A stretch of DNA of 64,000 bases, from contig JANUWF010001273.1 in the NCBI GenBank assembly GCA_026120185.1, forward strand, positions 1,038,809-1,102,808, in the 5' to 3' direction. Position numbers and translations under genes: made by a program. This document shows, in pieces, positions 20,611 to 31,802 of the stretch. How positions within the stretch are numbered: the stretch's first letter is position 1; each line of letters starts with the position of its first letter. The notes below the pieces were generated by a model. That model was given only the letters and a program-made list of their open reading frames with translations, was not told the origin of the DNA and did not search any database. Source of the DNA: Voacanga thouarsii (taxonomy: Eukaryota > Streptophyta > Magnoliopsida > Gentianales > Apocynaceae).

Positions 20611-22161
20611 TGTTGATTGGGGCTAATTAGGTTATATTTTGCGTAGTTATGTGAGGCTCTTTTGCAATATGTTTTGTGCAATAACTAATTATATATTCTT
20701 TCATATTTGAGATTTTACCCTTGGAAAGGTATTTTGGTCATTATTTCAAGTTTTTGGGTAAAACGAAGCAAAACTATCACGAAATAGAGCAGAGGCGGCG
20801 CCGGCTGGAAGCCTGGAACCGGCGCCGGCTATACACTGGATGCACGGACTTCAAAGTGGTGGAAAAATTGGAGAAGTAGAGTAGAATAGAGCCTAACCAG
20901 TGCCGGCTATAAGGCTGGAGGCGGCGCCGGCTGCAGTCTAGAACGTATGTGCAAAATTCGGAGAAAATTTGGCAAACGAGTGGAGAAACAAAACACAGGC
21001 GGCGCCAGCTCTGAAGGACTAAGGCGGCACTGGCTGTGGTCTGTTCCTGAGGTGGTGCTGCAATCTTTTGTTGCATTTTTGGAAATCTGGGAAGTTTTAG
21101 CATCTTCCAACTTTTACTCGGCCAAGAACTTTGTACCTACGAGTTTAGGCACTTCTTAAGCCTGTAAATAGATGAAAAACATAAGGAAAAATGGGAGAAT
21201 TCATTGATCATCATAGAAAATCACTCAGTCTAAGGAGGAATTCTTCAAGTTCAAGGAAGGTTGTACAAGAAGATTTTCAAAGGAAGAAGAAGGAGGCTTG
21301 TCTATGAGTTCTTTCGTTTACTTTGTTTTCTTTTTCTTGATAATGATGTTTTAATTGTTCTATTGTAATTTGACATTGTTTTAGATAATCATGATTGTTG
21401 GAATTATTTGATCTTTTGATTAATTGACTATTCTTCTTGGTATTTAATTACTTGGGCATATTCCGAGATTAGTTGGTTGTTTCTATTGTTAACTTGCTAG
21501 ACCAAAGAGGTTGATGATGGTTGCAATTGATTAATTTTCGCATTCATTGGCTGTTAACTTGCTAGACCAAAGAGGTTAATTGTTGATGATTAAGTAATTA
21601 AAGGTTAATTGATGTTTGCCAGACCAATGATTCATTAATTAATTTCATGTTTTAAATTTGCCAGACCACGGAAATTTAATTAAGGATTGTGTTTAATGCA
21701 TCTTTTGGATAAATTAGTTGAGAATGACCAAGTAATGCTAATTTATCTAGAATGTAGTAATTAGTTGAGACAGACCAAGAAATATTAATTTACCTTAATC
21801 CAACATGGTGCCAAGAGAATGATTGATTATGATAATAGTTAAGTTCTTGATGATCATGGTTGTCTAATCAATGGTTTGAGTTGCATACTTCTCCATCCTT
21901 GACATGTAGATCTTTTATTTTATTTTATTTTTAGTTTTCCTTTTTATTTGATTTTCACTTTGTTGAGTCGGTTAAATAATGAAAGAGGGGTAATTAATGT
22001 TTACTTGTTCCTTGAGGATCGACACTCGTTTGAACCCTATGCTCAATAATGATGAGTACGCTTGCTCATATGTGTGATTTGGGTCCAACGTTTTAATTTA
22101 AATTTGATTGGGAATGTGCTTAGTTTTTGTATGATTTTTATGCCCAAATCCAAACGCATCA
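20611..22161 (+). repeat. 5' LTR of element C (Athila type)
   Basis: The repeat begins TGTTGATTGGGGC and ends AAACGCATCA, with a tRNA-Asp PBS six bases downstream. Length is about 1.55 kb. Between 20793 and 21035 lie six copies of an AGGCGGCGCCGGCT-like motif. The rest is AT-rich, with repeated GCTAGACCAAAGAGGTT-like blocks near 21500-21560 and 21600-21800 (recurring CCAGACCA/TAGACCAA). The 5' edge is inferred from similarity to LTR D and from the end of the copia coding match. Confidence 0.85.
20793..21035. repeat. Six GC-rich palindromic motifs in LTR C
   Basis: Motif AGGCGGCGCCGGCT or a variant occurs at 20793-20806, 20818-20830, 20897-20908, 20919-20932, 20997-21010 and 21022-21035, separated by A/T-rich spacers. 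The core GGCGCC is self-complementary and resembles the start of this element's own PBS (TGGCGCCGTTGCCGG). Confidence 0.85.
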
Positions 22162-22167
22162 AGTTTT

Positions 22168-22185
22168 TGGCGCCGTTGCCGGGGA
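22168..22185 (+). promoter_or_regulatory. Primer-binding site of C (tRNA-Asp type)
   Basis: TGGCGCCGTTGCCGGGGA is the 18-base complement expected for the 3' end of plant tRNA-Asp, the normal primer of Athila elements. It differs from the iMet sites used by A and B. Confidence 0.93.
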
Positions 22186-22540
22186 ACAATAGCATGAAAG
22201 CTTGGATTTTGTTGATTTAACCATGTAAATATGTAAATATATATGTTTGTTCTTGCTGCAAAATGGTGCTATCTTTTGTATTTCGTGTATTCTTGTATAA
22301 CCTCGTAACCTAACCTACCCTAACCAACTAACTTTGACTGATTTTAAATTACTAACGTTGTAACCTTATATTTGTGTATGTTAACCAATAATTATACCTA
22401 TAACTTGCTTCTTGTTTTCTTAGGTATTACCCTTGGTACATGACCTGAAAATCTAACAACGAGATAGTCACTTTTGACCCTAAATCGAGAGGACATTATC
22501 TAAAATTCACCGAACAATTCAAAGAAAGCTGATTGTCAAA

Positions 22541-23881
22541 ATGGATGGTGCTCAAAAGAACAATGCTGGGAATGATAGGAGAGTTATGGGCGACTTTGTA
22601 AAACTCGCAATCTCAGGCACAGGCTCGAGTATCACTAGACCTAGGGTAGATGCCAATAACTTTGAAATAAAGCCCAATATTATTCAAATGGTACAGAATA
22701 TGGTTCAATTTGACAGGCTACCGGAAGAGGATCCCAATGCTCACTTAGCTAGTTTTCTTGAAATTTATGATACCTTAAAGATGAATGGTGTTTCTGAAGA
22801 TGCCATTAAATTAAGACTTTTTCATTTTTTTTCCTTGAGAGATAGAGCTAAATTGTGGTTAAAATTTTTACCTACAGGTTCCATCACAACTTGGAATGCC
22901 TTAGTTGAAAAATTTTTGGCCAAATATTTCCCTTCAGCTAGGACAACCAGGCTTAGGAATGAAATCTTTGCCTTCCAACAATTAGATTCTGAGCCCTTAT
23001 ATGAGAGTTAGGAGAGATTTAAGGAAATTTTAAGAAAATGCCCGCACCACGGATTCGAGCTGGGAATGCAAATGCTTATCTTCTTGCATGGCCTTACGTT
23101 TGTAACACGACAAGTGGTGGACTCTTCTGCAGGGAGTTCCATCAACCATAAGACCCCGGAACAGGTATTTGAGCTTATTGAAAATTTGGCTTCTAATAAC
23201 TATTATTGGGAATGTGCAAGGTCAAAGGCACGTGTGCAAGGAGTGCACAAAGTGGATGCTGTAGCGGCATTAGAGGCTAAGGTAGACGCCTTAACTCAAA
23301 AGATGGAACAGTTGGTGATGCCTCAAGGCCAAGTGTTAAACGTCAACTGCGATTTCTATGGAGAGGGGCACCCCAATCATGAATGCCAAGAGATGGGGTC
23401 ACTCCAAGAAACTTCTGAACAAGCGGCTTTTGCAGGTAATGTCCGGCCAGGTAACAATCCATATAGCTCTACCTATAATCCTTGCTGGAGAAATCACCCT
23501 AATTTTTCTTGGAGCAATAGGAATCCACATTGGTAAAGTTCTTTCAATCTTGGAGGTAACCAAAGGAATCCAAATTCCATGAACAACACAGCAGCACCCC
23601 AAAAGCTACCTTTGGAAGAATTGATTAGACAATTGGTAAGTACCACGGAGACTATGTTCCAAGAAGTCGATGTGACAACAAGAAACTTAGAGGCTTTCAT
23701 GTGCAATTTGGAGAACCAGATTGGTCAACTAGCCAAATTCTTGGGGATCGTTAAGCAGGGACACTGCCAGGGAATATGGAGGAAAATCCACGGGATCACA
23801 ACCATGGAAGAGTTTGAAATAGTTTTTTTTCTCTCTCTTTTCTTTACTTATCATTTTTTTTTTGTTAAGGACAATTTTTGA
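22541..23881 (+). pseudogene. gag: gag of element C (Athila type), with two in-frame stops
   Basis: One frame runs from MDGAQKNNAGNDRR at 22541 to 23881, interrupted by TAG at 23009-23011 (YES*ERF) and TAA at 23534-23536 (PHW*SSF). It carries the Athila gag landmarks: NNFEIKPNIIQMVQN, FDRLPEEDPNAHLASFLEI, LRLFHFFSLRDRAKLWL, EKFLAKYFPSARTTRLRNEI and QVVDSSAGSSINHKTPEQ. The zinc knuckle appears as CDFYGEGHPNHEC, with Tyr where the second Cys is usual. The C-terminal part has LEEL and LENQIGQLAK. After LGIVKQGHCQG the coding signal stops; protease and RT do not follow. The leader 22186-22540 holds no other gene. Confidence 0.92.
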
Positions 23882-24886
23882 TTTATAGAATTTTTCTTCA
23901 GCATTCGTGTGTTTTCTGCATCATAATAATAATAAAAAAAAATTTTGCGACCCGGACAGAACAGAGTTGACGCCGGCTCCAAGAGCCGTGCCGGTGCCGG
24001 TTCCTGTCAGGAGGACCCAAATTAAAGGGCTATTTTGGCCACTTTTTTTCTTCAAAACCTTCCTCTCCCTCGCAAATCCTCTCAACCCGTGCCGACTTCA
24101 CACGCATAAGTGCCCAAAATTTGAATTTTTTCAGTTTCTAAACAGCTCCATAACATCTTTTACCTTCTTCTTTGTTGATCCTACGGATCACACACATCAC
24201 AAACTTCAATTTTTCACAACAATAGCACATTCAATCCATAAGAAAAGGGGGTAAATTTTCGTAGAAAGTTTGCATCTTTTGCTTGCCCATGCATAGAAAA
24301 GCCTAAAGGTATGATTTTTACTTAAGTCATATGGTTGCATTGATGGAATTGATTTTGTCTAATTATATGAACAGTGTTGGCCAAAAATTGATATATATAT
24401 ATATATATGCTATGATTATGCATTTTTCATTGAGTTTCATTCATTGGATTACCTTAGGAGTTATTGAGTTTTTACTGCTTGTTCATGCTTGTAAACAATC
24501 AAGAATTCATATAGCTCGGGCTAGACTCATGGTTATTGGTGGTACTTGGATATATTGAAACTGCATTATTGATCACATCATACCATGATATTGCCTTAAT
24601 TCACATTATCACGTTTACTAGCATGTCTTGAGGATATCAGCACAAGTTATGCTTTACAGTGGATTTTTACATGCATTGTGCAGGTTGTGTTGAAGTGGTT
24701 GACAGTGATTGATTGAGTGGGTGTTGGAGTTGATATACATTGAAGGAGTTTGGGGTTTGTGCGTTGTGAGATTGGTTGAGGTTTGTGTGCCATTTTAGGA
24801 TTTGTTTTGTGTGAAGGTTGCTATACTCTCTCTAGTGATTGAGCATCTTAGTTCCCTTTTCCTATTGTTCCATTCCTTCTTTGGCC
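23882..24886 (+). other. Non-coding stretch between gag and accessory ORF of C
   Basis: pol would be expected here but is absent. The DNA is T-rich and contains GACGCCGGCTCC and GTGCCGGTGCCGGTTCC near 23968-24003, similar in style to the GC-rich motifs of LTR C, and an (AT)9 run at 24391-24408. It may be the upstream part of the accessory gene, perhaps with its own promoter or an intron; no splice site was proved. Confidence 0.55.
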
Positions 24887-26104
24887 ATGTCTAGAGCAAG
24901 GAGTCAGCCATCTAAAAGGGCAAGAATTTCCTCGTCCTCAGTTCCATCATCTGTTGACCCCTTATCTCTTAGACCTACGGAGTTTGTTGATGCCTCATGT
25001 GAGGAATGGTATAGTAGGCGAGCTTCAAACAAAATTATTGTTGAGCGTACCTTTTCCCCCACCATGGACCGGGCACTCAAATTAGGAATGATGTTTAGAC
25101 GGCTAGGTTGGGGATCCATAGTCCAATTGAAAGGGAGGTATTGTCCCGTACTTGTCAAGGAATTTTATGCTAATATGACGGACAATGGGAATAAGCATCT
25201 TCCACATATTGAAACACGAGTGAAAGGAGTTCCTATTGTCATCACCAAAAAACAATTAGCTAACCTCCTCCAGGTCTTTGTTGATGATATTTGGCAAGGT
25301 ATTGATGTAAATAATCAAAAGATTCTGTCGGATCCGGATTGGGATGTTGGAGGGACGCGAGCAACCCTAGGCTTATACAAGCATAATGCCTTCCACGCTA
25401 ACAGTTTTTATTCTAACAATGATTTGGCAGCCAACTTTCGCGCATTGGTGTATATGTTTGGGTTTAATGTTATCCCCCAGGCCAGTGGTTTTAATGAAAC
25501 TAAGCTTATCGACACTTATATTTTTCACCGGATGATGAACACATTACCTATCTCTCTTGCTCCTTTGATCATTCAATCTATTAGAGAAATATTTCATTAT
25601 CATCTTTCCACGAAAGCCTTTGTTTTTCCCTTGGTTATCATGAAGATTCTAAAGGACTTTGGGGTGAGTCTTGAGAGAGAACTCATGGAGGTTACCACTA
25701 AGCATGATATGGTCACCGAGCAAACTCTCATGAGTTGCGGATATAAGTACAGCCCAGAATTTAAGAAATGGCTTACACCCTTTGAGGTCTAACATCTCGG
25801 TCAGGTAAGAACACCTACAGTGGAGGAGGAGCAGCCATCACAACCGGCACATGCTAGAGCTGGCAGTTCTCAGTCCCACTCCCGGACTGACTTTGAGACC
25901 ACAATACTGGGGCACCTCGACCACCAAATGGAGATGCTCCTACGCTTGCAGGGTACTATGGAGGATATGGCATGACGGCAAGCTACTATGGAGCAACATT
26001 TGACTGAGTCGAGGCAGCATTCTTCTAGGCTACACGATGGTGCGGGCACCTCCACACTTGCCGACGAGGAAAAGGATGAGGGTGATGATGCTGCGGCGGA
26101 CTGA
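24887..26104 (+). pseudogene. Accessory ORF of C, plant 'putative transposon protein' type
   Basis: The first ATG gives MSRARSQPSKRARISSSS and the frame is open for 301 codons to TAA at 25790-25792, then continues in frame through a TGA near 25974 to TGA at 26102-26104 (405 codons). The N-terminus is Ser/Arg-rich. The middle has ALKLGMMFRRLGWGSIVQL, LVKEFYANM, IETRVKGVPIVITKKQLANL and NPDWDV-like SDPDWDVGG, matching my memory of a domain found in many plant gypsy elements (named putative plant transposon protein, near the env position of Athila-like elements). The C-terminal part is acidic and coiled-coil-like (LDHQMEMLLRLQGTMEDM). Its function is not known to me. It is the longest intact reading frame of the window, 954 bases from the in-frame TTG at 24839. 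Confidence 0.78.
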
Positions 26105-26789
26105 TGATGCATTCTTGCTCACTCTTGTTGTTTCTTTTCTTTCTCTTTTCATGTTTTTGTTCTAGTTAGTTTAACTTTATTTTCATTGTATTTTCCATTT
26201 TTTCTAATTTTGCTTTCTTATCTTTTCTAGATTTATGCTTTGGTATTTTCTTTTGTATTGTTTATAGGTACTTTGATGATGCCTCCCTCTTCAAACATTC
26301 AGCTCTTGTACAACACGATTAATGGAAGTTTGTTTTTCTTATCACTTCTCCTTTATCTTTTTAGTCCCTTGGTATTGATTGTTTTGGTTCTATTTATTTG
26401 GCCATTGTGGACAATGTCTAGTTTAAGTGTGGGGGAGTGGTTTGATTGACAAGTCTTCTACATACTCTTTAGCTTTCTTGGGAGAAATTTTCTTGGGAAC
26501 AAAATTTTTCAAAATTTTCTAAGAAATTTTCTGGAGATTTGAAGCCGTATTTTTAGTGCATGTCTATATGATGAATTATAAAGCGTATGTTCTAGATCAT
26601 TTTTGGCTTATGCATGACTTTTTGCACTCATTTGGACAAAGTAGTTCTTGATCAAATGCTTTGCATTATTCTTAAACTTATTTTTTTTCTCTAAAATGCG
26701 TGGAGCATTCTAGAACTTACTTGAATACCTCTCAAGGCGAAATAAGAAAGACATTCATGATATTAAGGCCACCCACAACTATTCCATAC
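26105..26789 (+). other. T-rich 3' region of element C, truncated
   Basis: No coding frame. Before 26411 it is T-rich; after 26442 it resembles the tail of an Athila element. The match to anything of C stops at about 26789, where an LTR-B fragment starts, so the 3' LTR of C is lost. Confidence 0.6.
26411..26442 (+). promoter_or_regulatory. PPT-like block of element C
   Basis: GACAATGTCTAG followed by TTTAAGTGTGGGGGAG is the purine-tract arrangement also seen reversed at 16418-16461 in element D. The sequence after it does not match LTR C, so it is probably the first of two such blocks. Confidence 0.65.
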
Positions 26790-27865
26790 TCTGTGGTATC
26801 GTCCTTCTATCCGTAGGTCCATTCAGCTCTGGATCCTATAAAAGGTAAGTTAAAGGACACGTGTTAGTGATTTATCACCCAGTAGCCCAGTATGTGCTAG
26901 TGCTTTATGCAAGAAAAGAGTACGTAAAAGTTTTGTGGAATTGTATATCATTTATTCACTGGAAACAATTCCAAAACTCTGTAAAGAAGAGTTTAATCAG
27001 AACTCAAATATTTTTGGAAGAGTTTATTTCAAATTTCTAATATTTGACACAATTTTCAAATCATAGGCACTTCTCCAACAGAAGATCGGCCTATATATAA
27101 GTCTCACAATCCATGCCTTCAGCACCACATATCATTGTACTGAGTCCACAGCCTCTAGTACTCAACTGTGCATCAGCAGAATAAGTACACTGTAGTGTAC
27201 TTCTGCTCAGGTATACCGCTGCATACCTAGTATACGCAGCATACCATCTTTTACTTGCCACCATAAGCTAGGGGTCCAAATCCTGATGTTGATCACCATC
27301 GAGCTGATAAGGAGCCAAATGCATGAATGTCCCAGCCAGGCATCCAGCGAATGACTCAAATAAGAAGCGCCCGCAAACACAGCAACTGGCAGGTGCGAAA
27401 CGGCTAGCTAAAACAACTTATCTCAATATTCTGTCGCCCTATTTAGAGTAAGATATTCCCCAGAACTAGCTAGGTTACATAGGGCCATCAACCTCTAACA
27501 TGAGCTTGTACAAAGATCAAAGTTCTTGCTGAGTACTCAACGCTACCGATACCAACCTCTTCTGACTTATCATGTCAGAGGGTTATCTGATCCCACATGA
27601 TTTTCACATGAAATCATTTTTGGGGCAATATCACATTTTCCAGAATATTATCCCGCTGACTCGTAAGTTAGATCATCATTCATGTAGGCTTTGTAGAGCT
27701 AATCAATTCATTCCATAGGCACAAAAGTCCAATAAAATAATTTCAGGAATCAAAAGTCGTTTTTCAAAAGTCAATCTCATCACGAGAGATTATTTTTCAA
27801 AATCATGTTGAAGCAGGATAAAGGGTTCTGTTCACACATCAAAACATGTTTCCAAGAGTATTCAG
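26790..27865 (-). repeat. Truncated LTR-B fragment
   Basis: On the minus strand it begins CTGAATACTCTTGG and ends CCACAGAG. It is nearly identical to 9576-10650 on the plus strand: in seven 60-base blocks (27181-27600) I count 8 differences in 420. It lacks both LTR ends and is attached directly to the end of element B at 27866. Confidence 0.9.
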
Positions 27866-30800
27866 TGTAATACCCCTACTAAGGATAACAATGGAAGCAT
27901 ATCAACACCGAGTGTCGCCCCGTCCAGTCTCTCGGACCAGGGGTCTTTATAACGAAAACAACAGAGTAAATTCATATACAAGGTCCAAACTTAATAATAT
28001 CCCACTCTGATGGCCACACACATACATATATTAGAAAATATCATACATTCCGTCTCTATTTATAATAGAATGCAGTACATGATCAAAGAGGAAGCTATTC
28101 AGACCTAAACCACCGACTTTGTGGTATTGTATGTCTATCTGCAGGTCTGCTCGGCTCTGGATCCTACAAAAGGTAAGATAAAAGACACGTGTGAGTGACG
28201 AATCACCTAGTGAGTCCCGTGTGTGCAAGTGCTTTATGAAAGTTTAAGGTACATAAAAATTTTGTGGAATAGCATATTATTTGTTCATTGGAAACAATTC
28301 TAAAACTCTCTAAAGAAGAGTTTATTTAGAATTCATTCATTTTTATAAAAATGTATTTCAATTTCAAACCATTGCCCTAAATTTCAAATCACAGGCACTT
28401 CTCCAGCAGAAGGTCGGCCTGTATCCACATGCAAGTCCTGCAGTCCTTGCCTTCGGTGCCACGTATCATTGTACTGAGACCGCAACCTCCAATACTCAAC
28501 CGTGCGTTACCAGAATAAGTACACTATAGCGTACTTCTACTCAGGTATACCGCATCATACCTAGTGTACCGCAGTGCACAATCTTTTACTTGCCACCATA
28601 AATCAGTGGTCCTAATCCTGACGTCAATCACCATCAAGGTGGCAAGGAGTTAAACACATTGAGTGTCCCCGCCCGACAACCAGCGAATGACTCGAAATAA
28701 GAAGCGCCCACAGATGCGGCAATTGCCAGGTGCTAAACAGCTAGCTAGGATGACTCATCTGAATGTCCTGTCACCCCACTCAGAGCAAGACAATCCCTAG
28801 AACTAGGCTAGATTGCTAGGGTCGTCTAACTCTAATGTAGGCTAGTACAAAGATCAAAGTCCATGCTGAGTACTCTACGTTAACAATATCAACACTGTCT
28901 AATTAGTCAGGCTAGAAGGTTATCTAATCCCACGGGACTTTCAAATCAAAATATTTTTGGGGCAAAACAACATTTTCCAAAATTTGATCCCACTAGCTCG
29001 CAAGTCAGATTATCATTCATATAGACTCCGTAGAGCCAATCAATTCATTTTATGGCACACCAGGCCAAAAAAAAAAAAAAAACAATTACAGAGATCAAAA
29101 GGTAGTTTTCCAAGAGTCAATCTCATCACGAGAGATCATTTTCCAAAATCATGTTAAATCTGGATAAAGAGTTCAGTTCATACATCAAAACATGTTTCCA
29201 AGAGTATTTGGGTCGTTTTTCTCGTACTCGATCACAAAAGTTATTTTTCAAGGATATTCAAGTCATTTTACCCATACCAAATCCCAAAAGACATTCCAAG
29301 GGTATTCGGGCCATTTTAACCTCACCTGATTTGAAAAATATTCACAAAAGTTACAATAAGGGTATTTCGGTCATTTGTCGTATACCCGTTTCGAAAAGTT
29401 TTCATAAACATTCCAATAAGGACATTTGGATCATTTTCCTAATATCTAATTCCAAAAGGAACTCATTTTAAGAAATTCAGAATTCTAATCCCAAAGGAAG
29501 ATTAAATTCAAAGTTTCCAAACATATTTCAATAAAATGTTCCAATAAGGGGCATTCCATTCAATTTATAAAAACCCGATTGCAAAATTACCATTTTCCGA
29601 ATATCTCAGGTATTTAATCCAAAAGGGACTGAATTCAAAAAATCACACTTTAATCATCCGTTAATGTTTCCAAGCTAATCATGAAATTCATTCAAGCCCG
29701 AAATGGCATAAAATAAATCTTGCTCAGATAAACGGTAAACATATTAAGGGATTTCCAAAATGGTATAAAACAAAGCATTTCAAGGCTAAGTGAAGCACAC
29801 TTACTTTCAAAAGGTTTTAGAAATCAAAGGGACTCACCTTGTGTCCTTAGCAACTCTTTCCGTTCACGGCCATTTAACCTTCGTTTCTACCGTTTTCAAC
29901 GTTCCGTTGGTCGTTTGTCGCAAAACCTACACCAAAAGTTATTTTCAGGTCAATTCGTGTTTGGTGGAAAAATACTGACGGGTAGCCAACGTCCAGCTGA
30001 TGTGCCCGACGGGTGGCCGATGTCCAACCGTCGTTTAGCCGACAGGCGCCGACGGTTAGCCGACGATCAAGGAAAACATTCAACTTTCGTTCACGTTGTT
30101 TTTTAATTGTTTGATCAATTCTTTCATTTTTCTTTTCCCACATCCTTCCTTCCTTCATAAACAAGGGATTCACTTCATGTTTCCCTAATTATTTTAGCCA
30201 AAATGACACAATTAATCATTCCTAAATTCGTCCATGTTCTAAGCAAAAATTCTGAAATTTTGCTGTTTTGACACATGATTTCGTTTTGGACATAACTTTC
30301 AATGTACAACTCTGATTTGGCTCTATGATATACCAAAATGACCGTAAGACATTTAAATTTAATTCTGGACAGCCTTTTTTGAGATTCATGTTTCCAGAAA
30401 CACGCTACTGGGCAAAAACAGCCCCTGTAGTTTTCTGATTTTTAGTCAATTTCCACAAAACAACTTCACCTACTTTTGCTTCTTGATTCATAACACCTAT
30501 TTAACCCTTAATCCACTTCATTTACCTTCAAACAACCTTTATTCCTCAGATTTTCAAGTTCAATAAAGGCACTAAGTTCTTATGGAGATAACATATAATT
30601 AACATCAACATTAAAAAACAAATCGTAATCCATTTTCTTTAATATTTAACCCATTTTTATCCCAACCCTACCATATTTCTTCTCAATCAAGAACAACCCT
30701 TTAAATCACCATTGAAATACTCTTATTCACCATACAAAACATAGCCTATGAATCATTTATACAACCAGTATACACACTTGCACACCCGAAGTCTCACATA

Positions 30801-31786
30801 GTACACAATAATCATTTTAATCAGCACAAATCTCACATTTTCATGTTAAATTTCATATCAAAATGATCACCATAATGAAACCTAAAACTTTAATTCTTGA
30901 AGTATAGGACTTTACCTTGTGTATAAGGTGTTCTAACTTGAATTTGCTCCAAGAACCTCCAACTTCTTCAAGAACACTATTTTCTTTCTCATTTTTCCAA
31001 TTTTTCTTGATTTTTCCTTTCCATTTCTTCCATATTTCTTCCTTCCTTCTTCATTTAAGCCCTTGGATGGTTTTCTCAGCCTCCTCACTGCCATTCTTGG
31101 TCAAAATAATGACCAATAAGATTTTACTCAATTAAATGAATGGTGGCTACTTTACACATGTCACGATCTCGCTTTTTTCCGCATTTTTCTTGATTTTTTG
31201 CAAAACTTATTTGAGAAGTCTTGCATGCATGAATATTTCATACATCCTCTTTTTATTTCACATTTTTCCTTGGCCACCAATCACAAGAAGCAACACGTCC
31301 CATTTTCAAGCACATTTTTCTATTTTCTTCAGAAATGACCAAAATCGGGTCTGTAACGAAAAAATTTTTTATTTCGCCATTCAACTCCAAAAATTCCACT
31401 AAATTCTTTGGTAACACTTAAGTTCTTCAATTCCTTCTCTACTTGGTCAAATTTGCTGTCAAAGTCACAGGTGTGATCAAAATGAAAAAAATGGCCCCGA
31501 TATCCCAGGTAGCATAATTCGCACCAAAATGTGCGCTTCATTGCACTGATCAATTTTTCCTTCTAGAGTACCCTAAAATTTTTATTTATTTTTTAATAAT
31601 TATAGCCTTCCAAAACTTTATAGTACGGGTAGAATAAATCCAATAATTACATCCACGTCCAGACAAAATTTTATTCCACCAAAGTATTCGTCTTAATACA
31701 CCGATCAACTTTTGTTTCGAACATCAATACAAATTCTGATCCTATTACAAATAGTAGTTAATCAAAAGTAAAGGTGGGGTGTTATA
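27866..31786 (-). repeat. 3' LTR of element B
   Basis: On the minus strand the repeat starts TATAACACCCC at 31786 (TGTAACACC expected) after a PPT and ends GGGGTATTACA at 27866; about 3.92 kb. It pairs with 37267-41162. Over the first 62 aligned bases (plus strand) I count 12 differences, all transitions. It contains GTAGCC/GCCGACG-rich motifs at 29978-30070 and the decayed palindrome cluster near 28510-28585. No gene is seen. Confidence 0.93.
29978..30070. repeat. GC-rich short repeats in LTR B (GTAGCCGACG type)
   Basis: GACGGGTAGCC, GACGGGTGGCC, GTTTAGCCGAC and GGTTAGCCGAC alternate with GTCCAACCGTC-like blocks, forming several short inverted and direct repeats. The matching region of the other LTR is about 39369-39440. 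Confidence 0.75.
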
Positions 31787-31802
31787 TTCTCCCCTCCTTA
31801 CA
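31787..31802 (-). promoter_or_regulatory. Polypurine tract of element B
   Basis: On the minus strand TGTAAGGAGGGGAGAA lies directly before the 3' LTR, as in A1 and A2. Confidence 0.9.

Noticed and set aside
29151..29471. A 106-residue frame with repeated SKSFHKHSNK-like blocks
   Set aside because: The repeats come from a degenerate GGTATTCGGGTCATTTT-type tandem pattern in LTR B; the frame is not kept at 38590-38830 in the other LTR.
29978..30070. A CRISPR-like array in LTR B
   Set aside because: Repeats are short, uneven and overlapping, there are no spacers of equal length, and the context is a plant LTR.
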